Source: Enterococcaceae bacterium (GTDB lineage Bacteria; Bacillota; Bacilli; Lactobacillales; Enterococcaceae). From it: 59,295 bases of DNA. Positions within the stretch are counted from its first letter, which is position 1, and each line of letters opens with the position of its first letter. The translations under genes and the position numbers were made by a program. Shown piece by piece: positions 46,514 through 54,948 of the stretch. The DNA is taken from the NCBI GenBank assembly GCA_022649665.1, contig JALCOL010000013.1, positions 1 to 59,295 of the forward strand, given 5' to 3'. The notes under the pieces are model-generated. The model was not told the origin of the DNA. It did no database searches and saw only the letters and a list, made by a program, of their open reading frames with translations.

Positions 46514-47822
46514 TCTTTCTAACCTCACTCAAATAGAATTTTCTTGCTTGGCTCGTTTTCGTCGACAAGCGCCGTTTCGCTGGACAAACGAAACTGCAGA
46601 CCCCGCAGTTCATGCATGATTCAGCATAAAGAGCTGCTAATGCATCGACATCGCGGTCATCGTACGCTTCGACGATCTCGACAGGTGAAAGTCCGAGCGG
46701 ACAAGCATCGATGCACTTGCCGCAGCGGATGCAAGGCTCTTCAAGCGAGTCCTGGATCTCTTCGGCGGTCAAACACAGAATCGCATTGATCTGTTTGGTC
46801 ACCGGCATCGACAAATCGGCGATCGCGTGTCCCATCATCGGACCGCCTGCCACGATTTTCTTTGGAGTTTCGGTAAACCCGCCGCAAAATTCGATCACTT
46901 CTTCGACCGGTGTCCCGATCGCGACTTCGACGTTTTGCGGATTTTTGAGCGCCCCGCCGGCAACTGTCAGCCGTTTCGTCAAAAGCGGCTCGCCGGTTTC
47001 AATGTACTTGCCGATCACCGAAAGCGAAGTCACGTTCATGACCATCACTCCCAGTGAAGAGGAAGACCCGGAAGTCGGCACTTCATCGCCGCAAACGACT
47101 TGGATCAAGATCTTCTTGCCGCCTTGCGGATATTTCGCTGGCAAAACGAAAACTTCCATCCGCGGTTCATCGCGGAAAATCTGTTTCATGCGCATGATCG
47201 CTTCCGGTTTGTTTTTTTCGATCGCGATCACGCCGCGCGGGATCTGCATCGAATCAAGCGTCGCCAGCACACCTGCACGGATATACTCATCTTCTTCGAT
47301 CATTGTGCGGTCATCAGTCGCTATGTAAGGTTCGCACTCTGCGCCGTTGACCAATAACAATTTGATCTCACCGGCTTTTTTTCGTCCCAATTTTGCTGCA
47401 GTCGGAAATCCTGCGCCGCCCAGACCAACGACCCCGCTGTCTTCAACCGCTTTCAAATAAGACTCGCGGTCGATCACTTGCGGCTGGGAAAAGGTTTGTT
47501 CGGGTTGTTCCTCGGCGGTTTTGATGACTAAGGTTTCGACTTGGAATTTTCCCGGCAGATCGACCGTCGTCACACCAGTCACTTTTCCGCTGGCTGGCGA
47601 ATAGATCGGTGCGCAGACGGCTGCAGACATTTTCCCGAGCAGCTGTCCTTTTTCAACCTCGTCTTTCTTTTGAACGACCGGCTCGCACGGAGCACCAGTA
47701 TGCTGCTGCAGCGGGATATATAACTTCTTGGATAATGGCATTTTGACTGTCTGCAGCTTCGCAGTGACTTTATGGTGTGGAAGCGCTACGCCGCGCTTTT
47801 GAAATAAACGAATTCTTGACAT
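46500..47822 (-). CDS. rnfC: Rnf complex subunit RnfC (NADH-binding, iron-sulfur)
   Basis: A 440-residue cytosolic-face subunit, first gene of the operon. The glycine-rich FMN/NADH loop GVVGLGGAGFPTAAKL lies near residue 135, with LVNGAECEPYI following. Two ferredoxin-type cluster motifs lie at about 370-425 (CIRCGKCIDACP and CMNCGVCSFVCP). It exchanges electrons with NAD+/NADH. The start follows GAAGGTGGAG. The upstream 307 bases hold the probable promoter, a 16 bp palindrome and a leader hairpin. Confidence 0.96.
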   Translation of the reverse strand: MSRIRLFQKRGVALPHHKVTAKLQTVKMPLSKKLYIPLQQHTGAPCEPVVQKKDEVEKGQLLGKMSAAVCAPIYSPASGKVTGVTTVDLPGKFQVETLVIKTAEEQPEQTFSQPQVIDRESYLKAVEDSGVVGLGGAGFPTAAKLGRKKAGEIKLLLVNGAECEPYIATDDRTMIEEDEYIRAGVLATLDSMQIPRGVIAIEKNKPEAIMRMKQIFRDEPRMEVFVLPAKYPQGGKKILIQVVCGDEVPTSGSSSSLGVMVMNVTSLSVIGKYIETGEPLLTKRLTVAGGALKNPQNVEVAIGTPVEEVIEFCGGFTETPKKIVAGGPMMGHAIADLSMPVTKQINAILCLTAEEIQDSLEEPCIRCGKCIDACPLGLSPVEIVEAYDDRDVDALAALYAESCMNCGVCSFVCPAKRRLSTKTSQARKFYLSEVRKNGTK

Positions 47823-48129
47823 GACTCCACCTTCTTCGGCTTGTTTGTGTTCCGTCTCTGTCCCATTATTTTTGGGACAAGTTCATTGTAACACAACTAA
47901 ACAGTTTATTAGAATATTCTAATGTAAAAAAACACCCCTCTCATGCGCTTGGAATCGTTTAAAAAACACAGGTATTACCTAACCCCAATTGAAGGAAAAC
48001 TGTCCTTACGCTGTAAGCACTTTCTTTTTTTGATTTTTGGTAAAAAAAAATATAATTTGTCCTAAAACTTAATTTGATTAAAAAAGTGCAAAAAAAAACA
48101 AGACCAAAAATCAGCCTTGTCCTTTATTT
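47823..48129 (-). promoter_or_regulatory. rnf control region
   Basis: This gap has no gene. On the minus strand a -10 TACAAT (47885-47890) lies 17 bp after a poor -35 (TCTAAT). The -35 overlaps a perfect 16 bp palindrome, ATTAGAATATTCTAAT (47908-47923), arranged like a 5-4-5 CRP/FNR/PrfA-type site. In the leader, TGTCCC and GGGACA (47859-47879) form a 6 bp hairpin with a nine-base loop. Further upstream is AGGTATTACCT (47970-47980). The region from 48001 is AT-rich and ends with the HD-gene terminator. Confidence 0.5.
48089..48122 (-). terminator. Terminator of the HD hydrolase gene
   Basis: On the minus strand ACAAGGC and GGTCTTGT pair (with one mismatch or G-T) and are followed by a run of T. 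It sits eight bases after the stop codon. Confidence 0.68.
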
Positions 48130-48627
48130 TTATTGTTCTAAAAGTTTGCGCCAAGCAAACTTGCCGCGAATACGCTTGGAAGCAGGCTCCATCGCTTCTT
48201 CCATCGCGCAATACTTGTCGACAAAAGTAACAACGTACCCTTCTTTATAGCGCGGCGGTGCGATCGTAGCACCCCACATATGCTTGATGATGATATCTCT
48301 TTCCATATCAGTCAGCGTTGTGATCTTTTCTGCATTTTTTGCAGCGATCCGCGGATGCATGTAAGCGTGCGAACCAGTATCGAATTTCGTTTCCCGCCAG
48401 TCATAGTAGAATAGATCATGCAAAAGGCCGGCTCTTGCGGCAGAACGCGCATTCAAATGCCATTTTTTTGCGATCAGATAGCTATAATATGAAACATGGA
48501 TCGAATGATCCAAGCGGTTTGTATGCAAATGTTGTTTGTGTTCACTTAATTTTTGGACTTCGTCAGTCGCTAACAATTCTCCGACATAGCTCATGTATTC
48601 TTGGTCATTTTGCCATTCAGTAGTCAT
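48130..48627 (-). CDS. HD-domain phosphohydrolase
   Basis: A 165-residue single HD domain. Metal ligands can be placed: His in RLDHSIHVSYYSY, the HD pair in AGLLHDLFYYDW, a His in IIIKHMW, and Asp in TFVDKYCAMEE. Related small HD proteins hydrolyse nucleotides or cyclic nucleotides; the substrate is not known here. The start follows AAAAGGGGAAAG. It is monocistronic and upstream of rnf with its own terminator. Confidence 0.86.
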   Translation of the reverse strand: MTTEWQNDQEYMSYVGELLATDEVQKLSEHKQHLHTNRLDHSIHVSYYSYLIAKKWHLNARSAARAGLLHDLFYYDWRETKFDTGSHAYMHPRIAAKNAEKITTLTDMERDIIIKHMWGATIAPPRYKEGYVVTFVDKYCAMEEAMEPASKRIRGKFAWRKLLEQ

Positions 48628-48753
48628 GTCTTTCCCCTTTTCTGATATGTCCCTTATACGTTGAATAGTATAGCATGGATCTGCGGTGCTTAAAGGGAGA
48701 AAGCTGCAATTTAGAGTGCTCTTAACTTTTATTTAATCGTTGGATGTTTTTTC

Positions 48754-49521
48754 TTAAGAATCGAATAAAGCGAAGTAATACATCAAGATCCCGGCGGCGA
48801 CCCCAACATTGAGTGATTCTGCCTTGCCGATGATCGGGATATAGAGATTATGATCTGTCTGTTCCAGCAGCTCTTTTGAAACCCCTTGACCTTCATTGCC
48901 GACGATCAGCGCCAAATCGGCTGCTCGCGGTGCTTGCCGGATGTCGAGCGCTTGTTTGTCCAGATTTGTGCCGAAAATCAGCAGCGTTTCCGCCATCTTG
49001 CCGAGCAGCTCTGTCAAATCACCATTCAGCACCGGCAAATGATACTGGCTTCCTTGAAGCGCGCGCAAAACTTTCGGACTATAACGGTCGGCACTTCCTT
49101 TTCCCAAAACAACGCCGGCAAAACCGGCTGCATCCGCCGTGCGGATCATCGTCCCGACATTTCCCGGATCTTGGACACGGTCCAAAAGAAGCCAGCGGCC
49201 GCTCCAGCGTGCCGGTGGCAGTGTTTCTTCCATCGCCGCCACTGCCACGATCCCTTGCGGACTTTCGACTTCAGTCAGCCCGATCAGCAGTCCCCGCGGC
49301 AGAAGGATCAAAGACTGTTGATAGTTTTTAAGCCACGGGAGACTTGCGAGCTGCAGGTCATCGATAAAGATGTAAGGAAGCGTGATCTCGGCTTGGCAAG
49401 CTTCCGCGACTAAATGTTTTCCTTCTAATAAATACTGTTTATTTTTCAGCCGATATTTCCGGCTCAACAATTTACGGCACTCTTTCAAGAGGCTGTTCTG
49501 ACTCGATGTGATCTCTTTCAT
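48754..49521 (-). CDS. TrmH-family (SpoU) RNA 2'-O-methyltransferase
   Basis: A 255-residue SPOUT methyltransferase with an N-terminal RNA-binding domain (about 1-85, EITSSQNSLLKECRKLLSRKYR) and the knotted catalytic domain with motif 1 LDRVQDPGNVGTMIRTADAAGF, motif 2 IVGNEGQGVS and motif 3 IPIIGKAESLNVGVAAGIL. All motifs are intact. It may act on 23S rRNA, like TsnR/RlmB relatives, but the target is not certain. It is divergent from the acylphosphatase gene, a common arrangement in Bacilli. Confidence 0.93.
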   Translation of the reverse strand: MKEITSSQNSLLKECRKLLSRKYRLKNKQYLLEGKHLVAEACQAEITLPYIFIDDLQLASLPWLKNYQQSLILLPRGLLIGLTEVESPQGIVAVAAMEETLPPARWSGRWLLLDRVQDPGNVGTMIRTADAAGFAGVVLGKGSADRYSPKVLRALQGSQYHLPVLNGDLTELLGKMAETLLIFGTNLDKQALDIRQAPRAADLALIVGNEGQGVSKELLEQTDHNLYIPIIGKAESLNVGVAAGILMYYFALFDS

Positions 49522-49637
49522 GCGTTTCCCTCATTTCAATCTTCAGTATAGCAAATTCCGGCGCCGATGAAGAGCAAAATAGAAATCCAAAATCGGCTGT
49601 GCTAAAATTGAGTTATCAGGAAATGGAGGGGATATGT

Positions 49638-49910
49638 ATGTTAGGAGCAAAAATGCTGGTCCACGGACAAGTCCAAGGGGTCGGATTTCGCTATATGGCC
49701 GTCAACATCGCGCGCAAATATGAGATCACCGGAAAAGTGAAAAACCTGATGGACGGCAATGTCTATATCGAAGCATTCGGCAAAGCAGCCGAACTGGAAA
49801 ACTTCATCAAAGAAATCAAAGCCTCCCCCTTCCCTTCCCACGTTGCGGATGTCGAAATTAGTTATTGCAATACCGATGACCCGCCGCAGCGGTTTCGCGT
49901 CGCCTATTGA
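49638..49910 (+). CDS. acyP: Acylphosphatase
   Basis: A 90-residue cytosolic enzyme that hydrolyses acyl phosphates. The catalytic Arg18 (GQVQGVGFRYMA) and Asn36 (GKVKNLMDGNVYI) are present. The ATG at 49638 is behind GGAGGGG; an upstream ATG would add 13 residues without an RBS. It is followed by yidC after 100 bases, conserved order with the upstream methyltransferase. Confidence 0.95.
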   Translation: MLGAKMLVHGQVQGVGFRYMAVNIARKYEITGKVKNLMDGNVYIEAFGKAAELENFIKEIKASPFPSHVADVEISYCNTDDPPQRFRVAY

Positions 49911-50010
49911 GAAAATTCGTAAATTTTTACGAAAAAATTGAATTCTACAGCTTTTTCAAGTATGATTACTTTTGTGCAAAAAAATACTGAATAGGAAAAG
50001 GAAGAATTCA

Positions 50011-50988
50011 ATGAAGTTATTTAAAAAACATTCCCGCAAGCTGCTTTTAAGCGGCAGCCTGCTGAGCCTCCTCTTTTTGCTTTCCGGCTGTATGACCTAT
50101 AACAAAAGCGGCCATCCCAACACGACCGGGATCAGCGGATTGACGTATCATCTTTTGGTCCAGCCGATGAGCCACTTCGTTACGACACTCGCTGATGCTT
50201 TTAACGGCAACTATGGCTTAGCGATCATCGTGATCACGATGATCGTGCGTGTGATCATTTTGCCGCTTGGTTTGTATCAATCGAAAAAAACAATGATCCA
50301 ATCTGAAAAAATGCAAGCCGTCAAGCCGCAAATGGACGAACTCCAAAAACGCATGAAAGAGGCTCAAACTGTAGACCAGCAGCAAGCCGCGCAAAAAGCG
50401 ATGACCGACTTTTACCGCGACAACAATATCAGCATGCTGGGCGGTATGGGTTGTCTGCCGCTGCTGATCCAAATGCCGATCTTCTCCGCTTTGTTCTATG
50501 CGGCGAAATTCACACCCGGGATCAACAGTTCCGTATTTTTCGGGGTCAACTTAGGGGAACGCTCTTTGCTTTTTGTTGTTCTGGCCGGCTTGGCCTATCT
50601 TCTGCAAAGCTATCTTTCAATGATCGGCATTCCCGATGAACAAAAGAAAACGATGCGCACGATGATGCTGATGAGTCCTTTGATGATCGTGTTCTTCTCG
50701 ATGACCTCGCCAGCCGGCGTGACGCTTTACTGGATCATCGGCGGGATCTTCAGCTGCATCCAGACCCTTTTGCAGAACCTCTGGCAAAAACCGCGGATCC
50801 GAGCAGAGATCAAAGAAGAATTGCGAAAAAATCCGCCGAAGCTGCCGAAAGCCCCGCAAGTTAAAAAGCAGGCGCCAAAAAGCCAAACACTTTATCAATC
50901 TCCGTATAAGAAAAAGAATGCTGCGAATGCCAATCGCCAAGGCAGCGGCCGCAATGCCGGGCGAAAACAAAATATCCACCGCAACTGA
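50011..50988 (+). CDS. yidC: Membrane protein insertase YidC (lipoprotein type)
   Basis: YidC (325 residues) inserts and folds membrane proteins. The lipobox LLSGC places the lipid-modified Cys at residue 27. Five membrane segments follow, with NGNYGLAIIVITMIVRVIILPLG as the second. MGCLPLLIQMPIFSALFYAA and YLSMIGIPDEQK follow. The C-terminal tail after about 270 is strongly basic, which supports ribosome binding (YidC2-like). The start follows AAAAGGAAG. The stop is followed at once by repeat copy D. Confidence 0.95.
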   Translation: MKLFKKHSRKLLLSGSLLSLLFLLSGCMTYNKSGHPNTTGISGLTYHLLVQPMSHFVTTLADAFNGNYGLAIIVITMIVRVIILPLGLYQSKKTMIQSEKMQAVKPQMDELQKRMKEAQTVDQQQAAQKAMTDFYRDNNISMLGGMGCLPLLIQMPIFSALFYAAKFTPGINSSVFFGVNLGERSLLFVVLAGLAYLLQSYLSMIGIPDEQKKTMRTMMLMSPLMIVFFSMTSPAGVTLYWIIGGIFSCIQTLLQNLWQKPRIRAEIKEELRKNPPKLPKAPQVKKQAPKSQTLYQSPYKKKNAANANRQGSGRNAGRKQNIHRN

Positions 50989-50993
50989 GCAAA

Positions 50994-51033
50994 AAAAGAG
51001 GCTGGGACAAAAGTCATGTCCCAGCCTCTTTTT
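50994..51033. terminator. Bidirectional terminator in repeat copy D
   Basis: GAGGCTGGGAC pairs perfectly with GTCCCAGCCTC (11 bp, nine-base loop), with A bases before and TTTTT after. It serves yidC and the convergent importer operon. Confidence 0.85.
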
Positions 51034-51157
51034 CCGAATAAACGGTGTTTCAAAAGCAGCTTCTTCGGAAATAAGCCGAAAAATCTCAAAAATATAAGAA
51101 ACTATTTTCGGATTTTTCTTCTTATTTCTCGAAGCTGGACACTTTTGTCTCAACCTC
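50998..51157 (-). repeat. 129-bp repeat unit, copy D, with terminal hairpin
   Basis: On the minus strand the unit begins at 51157 (GAGGTTGAGACAAAAGTGTC) and runs exactly 129 bp to GAGGCTGGGAC at 51028, which forms the hairpin with 50998-51008. It differs from copy C by few bases and lies between convergent yidC and a GlnQ-like gene. Confidence 0.9.
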
Positions 51158-51164
51158 TTTTTGC

Positions 51165-51902
51165 TTACGATAAGATCTTCGACAAGAAATCGATCGTCCG
51201 TGCATTTCTTGGATGATCGAATAATTCTTCCGGCGTGCCTTTTTCCATCACGATTCCTTCGTCCATGAACAGAACCTCGTCGCCGACTTCTTTGGCAAAA
51301 CCCATTTCATGGGTCACGATGATCATTGTCATTCCCTCTTTGGCGAGGTCTTTCATGACTTCCAGAACTTCACCGACCATTTCCGGATCAAGTGCGGAAG
51401 TCGGTTCATCGAACAGCATCACATCCGGCTGCATCGCAAGCGCCCGTGCGATCGCGATCCGCTGCTGCTGACCGCCGGACAAAGATTGCGGATAAGCTTG
51501 CGCTTTATCTTCCAAACCGACCTTTTGGAGAAGACCATGGGCGACTTTTTTAGCGGCCGCTTCCGTCAGCCCTTTGACTTTGATCGGTGCAAGCGTGATA
51601 TTGTCCATCACGGTCATATTCGGGAAAAGATTGAACTGCTGGAACACCATTCCCATTTTTTCCCGCATTTTGAACACATCATTTTTCTTATCGGTGATAT
51701 CGACGCCTTCGAACAAAACTTGTCCGCTGGTCGGAACCTCTAAAAGATTCAAACAGCGCAGAAAGGTCGATTTCCCCGAACCGGAAGGCCCGATCACCAC
51801 AACGACTTTCCCTCTTTGAAAAGAGTAGCTGATTCCTTTTAAAACTTCATTTGAACCAAAATATTTATGCAGATCTTTTACTTCGATCAGTGCTTCCGTC
51901 AT
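51165..51902 (-). CDS. glnQ: Amino acid ABC importer ATPase (GlnQ-like)
   Basis: A 245-residue ABC ATPase with Walker [11 protein letters not shown]-loop [14 protein letters not shown], signature [16 protein letters not shown] and Walker [15 protein letters not shown]. The ATG at 51902 follows AGGAGG; a longer frame overlaps the permease end. It is the last gene of a three-gene importer operon read leftwards. It is a paralogue of the 29796-30542 ATPase. Confidence 0.95.
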   Translation of the reverse strand: MTEALIEVKDLHKYFGSNEVLKGISYSFQRGKVVVVIGPSGSGKSTFLRCLNLLEVPTSGQVLFEGVDITDKKNDVFKMREKMGMVFQQFNLFPNMTVMDNITLAPIKVKGLTEAAAKKVAHGLLQKVGLEDKAQAYPQSLSGGQQQRIAIARALAMQPDVMLFDEPTSALDPEMVGEVLEVMKDLAKEGMTMIIVTHEMGFAKEVGDEVLFMDEGIVMEKGTPEELFDHPRNARTIDFLSKILS

Positions 51903-51913
51903 TCTTCTGCCTC

Positions 51914-52597
51914 CTAGCGACGATATCCTTTGCCCATTTTGCGTTCCCAAAGACCCAACAAGCGGCTGGCGATAAACGTCATAATAAAGTAGATCACTGC
52001 AGCGACCAGCAACGGTTCGAGTCCCTTATACGAAATCGTTTGGACTGCCTGCGCTCCGTACAGCAATTCTGCGATCCCGATCGTTGACAAAAGCGAAGAA
52101 TCTTTGATGATCGTAATGAACTCATTGCCGAGTGCCGGCAGGATATTGCGGATCGCTTGCGGCAAAATGACGTACTGCATCGCGAGCTTCGGCCGCAGAC
52201 CAAGTGAATAAGCAGCTTCCAGCTGTCCTTTGTTGACCGCTTGGATCCCGCCGCGGACGATCTCAGCGACATAAGCGCCGCTGTTCAAAGCGAGCGGGAT
52301 CAACCCGGGTACTAAGCGGGACATGTCGACTTGCATGATCGTCACCGCCGGGATCGGAAAGACCCCTTGCAGTACTAAAAAGCCGATCAAAATCTGCAAA
52401 AAGAGCGGCGTTCCACGCAAGATCTCAATATAAATATTAGCGATCCAGCGCAAAGGCGCCAGTTTCGAAAGCTTCATCAGGGCCATCAAGACCCCGATGA
52501 TCGAACCGAATAAAACGACGACGACAGAGATAAATAAGGTCACGACGGTCCCTTGGAGAAAATACGGATAATAAGTATGCAGAAATGAAAAATCCAA
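51914..52597 (-). CDS. Amino acid ABC importer permease
   Basis: A 227-residue permease of the polar amino acid type (HisM/GlnP), with about five segments. Seen: the [15 protein letters not shown] segment and the EAA loop [34 protein letters not shown]. It starts at TTG, nine bases after AAGGAG. It lies between binding protein and ATPase genes. Confidence 0.94.
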   Translation of the reverse strand: MDFSFLHTYYPYFLQGTVVTLFISVVVVLFGSIIGVLMALMKLSKLAPLRWIANIYIEILRGTPLFLQILIGFLVLQGVFPIPAVTIMQVDMSRLVPGLIPLALNSGAYVAEIVRGGIQAVNKGQLEAAYSLGLRPKLAMQYVILPQAIRNILPALGNEFITIIKDSSLLSTIGIAELLYGAQAVQTISYKGLEPLLVAAVIYFIMTFIASRLLGLWERKMGKGYRR

Positions 52598-52611
52598 AGA
52601 GATTCGCTCCT

Positions 52612-53481
52612 TTATTTATTCGCGCTGTCCGCGGTTTTTTCAGCAAGATCGGTGTTCTTTGTCATAAATTCATCGATTTTTCCTTCATCTTGCAATTTTT
52701 TAACGACTTTATTGACTTCCGTTACGAGTTCACCGGAGTTTTTCGGCAAGGCAACCGCATAAGCTTCATCATCGGAAGATTTCAAAGTAACATCGGCGAT
52801 CGCCAGATCGGCATTTTGCGCGACATAAGATTGCGCGATCGCTGATTCCAAAACCATCCCGTCCAGCGTTCCCTGTTTGATTTCCATCAGCATCGTCGTT
52901 ACTTTCGGCAAGGAAGAAACTTGTGCGCCTTTGATTTGATCTTTGGCAACGTCTTCTTGGATCGAACCTTTTTGTGCGCCGACTTTTTTGCCTTTAAAAT
53001 CTGCAACGGATTTATATTCGCTGAGCTTGTCTTTTTGAATGACGATTTGTTGTTTCGGCGTGAAATATGCTTCTGAGAAGTCAACATTTTTCTTGCGTTC
53101 TTTCGTTGCTGAGACCCCTGAGAGGACCATGTCCAGCTTGCCTTGCTGCAAACTTGGCAGCAGATTGTCAAAACTCAAGTTCATCACTTTGAGTGTCACC
53201 CCGAGATCATCAGCGATCGCTTGGGCGATGTCGACATCCACGCCGACGATCTGTTCTTTGCCGCCGTTCATTTGCGGAAACTCAAAAGGTGCAAAATCGG
53301 CTGAGGTTCCCATGACGATTTCTTTCTTTTCTTTGATCGCTGCTAATTTTTTCGTGTTGTCAGCTTTTTGCGAAGTCGCTGCCGAGCTTTTCGCCGTACT
53401 GCTTTCTTTTGAACTGCCGCATGCTGCAAGCGAAACAAGCAAACCTACTGCCAAAATCGTTCCAAAAATCTTCTTTTTCAT
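52612..53481 (-). CDS. Amino acid ABC importer substrate-binding lipoprotein
   Basis: A 289-residue lipoprotein: signal peptide 1-20 with lipobox SLAAC, Cys21 lipidated, a Ser-rich linker, then a type II binding fold (about 53-275: IVMGTSADFAPFEFPQ, VDVDIAQAIADDLGVTLKVMNLSFDNLLPSLQQGKLDMVLSGV-like order). It captures a polar amino acid outside the cell. The start follows AAGGGGAG. A promoter is visible upstream. Confidence 0.94.
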   Translation of the reverse strand: MKKKIFGTILAVGLLVSLAACGSSKESSTAKSSAATSQKADNTKKLAAIKEKKEIVMGTSADFAPFEFPQMNGGKEQIVGVDVDIAQAIADDLGVTLKVMNLSFDNLLPSLQQGKLDMVLSGVSATKERKKNVDFSEAYFTPKQQIVIQKDKLSEYKSVADFKGKKVGAQKGSIQEDVAKDQIKGAQVSSLPKVTTMLMEIKQGTLDGMVLESAIAQSYVAQNADLAIADVTLKSSDDEAYAVALPKNSGELVTEVNKVVKKLQDEGKIDEFMTKNTDLAEKTADSANK

Positions 53482-53534
53482 ATTATTCTCCCCTTAATAA
53501 TTATTCATGTTTTTTACATTTTTTGTATAGAATT

Positions 53535-53562
53535 ATCGTATCATTTTTTCAGTAATATGCAA
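53535..53562 (-). promoter_or_regulatory. Promoter of the second amino acid importer operon
   Basis: On the minus strand -35 TTGCAT (53557-53562) and -10 TACGAT (53535-53540) are 16 bp apart. Upstream, the 10 bp sequence ATCGTTCTTT occurs twice on plus (53569-53578 and 53619-53628), a possible regulator site. Confidence 0.5.
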
Positions 53563-53647
53563 GAAAAAATCGTTCTTTCCATATAGAATGTTCGTTTTTT
53601 TGCAAAAAAAAGGTGAATATCGTTCTTTTTTTATGCATTTATTATAC

Positions 53648-54013
53648 TTATCTGATTTCAAAAAAGACGCTGAGGAGCAAGATCAAAAGAACGAGCAGCG
53701 TGATCCAAGTATATAAATAATCTTTTTCTTTGAGAAAAGAAAAGACGGATGCGGCGACCCGCAATACCGGCGTTAAAATCAAAAGAAACAAGCCGATCAT
53801 GATCAATTTATCCGGTGTCAGCCGGCTAAAGAAAGCCAGCGACTTTTCGATCGCAAACGGAAACACTTCTTGATTCCCCGAAAAGAAAGCCCATAAAACC
53901 CCCGCCAGGATCACGGCCGCTGAAATGACCGTCCCGATCAAAAGGATCTGACCGATGATCTTTTCAATGTCATGGAGTTCTTTTTGATCTGCTTTTGTCT
54001 TTTGTTCATTCAT
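53648..54013 (-). CDS. DUF1634 membrane protein
   Basis: A 121-residue membrane protein with three hydrophobic segments (about 22-42, 63-82 and 97-115). It matches the DUF1634 family, which is almost always next to a TauE/SafE permease, as here. The ATG at 54013 begins two bases after the permease stop, with AAAGGG at eight bases. It is probably an accessory subunit of that transporter. Function unproven. Confidence 0.82.
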   Translation of the reverse strand: MNEQKTKADQKELHDIEKIIGQILLIGTVISAAVILAGVLWAFFSGNQEVFPFAIEKSLAFFSRLTPDKLIMIGLFLLILTPVLRVAASVFSFLKEKDYLYTWITLLVLLILLLSVFFEIR

Positions 54014-54014
54014 T

Positions 54015-54857
54015 TTAGACACCCTTTCGGATCATTTCGATTCCCAAATAGATCAAGATCGGCACAAAAATCATCCGGATCCCGCGGGAAGGCAAACGCT
54101 GCATGATCCGTGTTCCGATCGTTGCCCCGCACAAGACCCCGATCGCGAGCGGTCCTGCGATCACCGGCTGGATCGCCCCGTTGAAAAAATAGATCATCGC
54201 ACTGGCCGCCGCCGTGACGCCCATCATCAAATTGCTGGTGGCACTCGACGGCTTCAGCGGCATTTTCATGATCGTATCGATCGCGATCACTTTGAATGCG
54301 CCTGAGCCGATCCCCAAAAGCCCGCTGGCGATCCCTGCGCCGTACATCATGGCGGCGCCGCCCGGCAGGTTTTTCAGGTGATAGCGGACCGTTTTGCCGG
54401 TCTGTTTATCAAAGTATTCGCCGTAAAAGCCCAATTTTTTGATCATCGGCGTCATCTCACCAGTGTAGAGGGAGCTTTTATCAACATGAACGATTTTTTT
54501 CAGCATATTATAAGCGGAAAAAAGCAGCAGTCCGCCGAAGAAAATATACAGCAGATTTGGCGCAAACACCCCGGTCAGCAAGGCTCCTGAGATCGCTCCC
54601 AGCGTCGTTGCGATTTCTAAAAACATCGCGACCCGCAGATTCAGCAGCTCATCTTTCAAGTAAGCGATGCTTGCTCCGCTCGAAGTAGCGATCACAGAAA
54701 TGATACTCGCCCCGATCGCATACTTGATGTCGACGCCGGCTGCAAGAGTTAAAAAAGGGGTAATGATGATCCCGCCGCCGATCCCTAAAATCGCTCCCAG
54801 TCCGCCAGCGAAAAGTCCGATCACCAAGTACATTCCCATCATTAAAGCTGGATCCAT
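54015..54857 (-). CDS. TauE/SafE family sulfite/anion exporter
   Basis: A 280-residue permease with about eight membrane segments in two halves. Seen: LGAILGIGGGIIITPFLTL, the signature of the first half, and SGLLGIGSGAFKVIAIDTIMKMP with TSNLMMGVTAAASA in the second. The family exports sulfite, sulfoacetate or related anions. The substrate cannot be told here. ATG at 54857 is eight bases after AAAGGAG. It is coupled to the DUF1634 gene. Confidence 0.9.
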   Translation of the reverse strand: MDPALMMGMYLVIGLFAGGLGAILGIGGGIIITPFLTLAAGVDIKYAIGASIISVIATSSGASIAYLKDELLNLRVAMFLEIATTLGAISGALLTGVFAPNLLYIFFGGLLLFSAYNMLKKIVHVDKSSLYTGEMTPMIKKLGFYGEYFDKQTGKTVRYHLKNLPGGAAMMYGAGIASGLLGIGSGAFKVIAIDTIMKMPLKPSSATSNLMMGVTAAASAMIYFFNGAIQPVIAGPLAIGVLCGATIGTRIMQRLPSRGIRMIFVPILIYLGIEMIRKGV

Positions 54858-54879
54858 CCCGCCTGCTCCTTTCAAATTT

Positions 54880-54908
54880 TTGCATATTCAAATATTGTCC
54901 GCTACAAT
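54880..54908 (+). promoter_or_regulatory. Promoter of the 54949-55383 gene
   Basis: -35 TTGCAT (54880-54885) and -10 TACAAT (54903-54908), 17 bp apart, about 40 bases before the start codon. Confidence 0.65.
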
Positions 54909-54948
54909 GATCACTAAAGGCACTTGTTTCACCAAGGAGGAAAAATAT

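Noticed and set aside
47950-47963. Possible CcpA cre site upstream of rnf
   Set aside because: TGGAATCGTTTAAA misses the final CA and other preferred bases. Too weak to claim.
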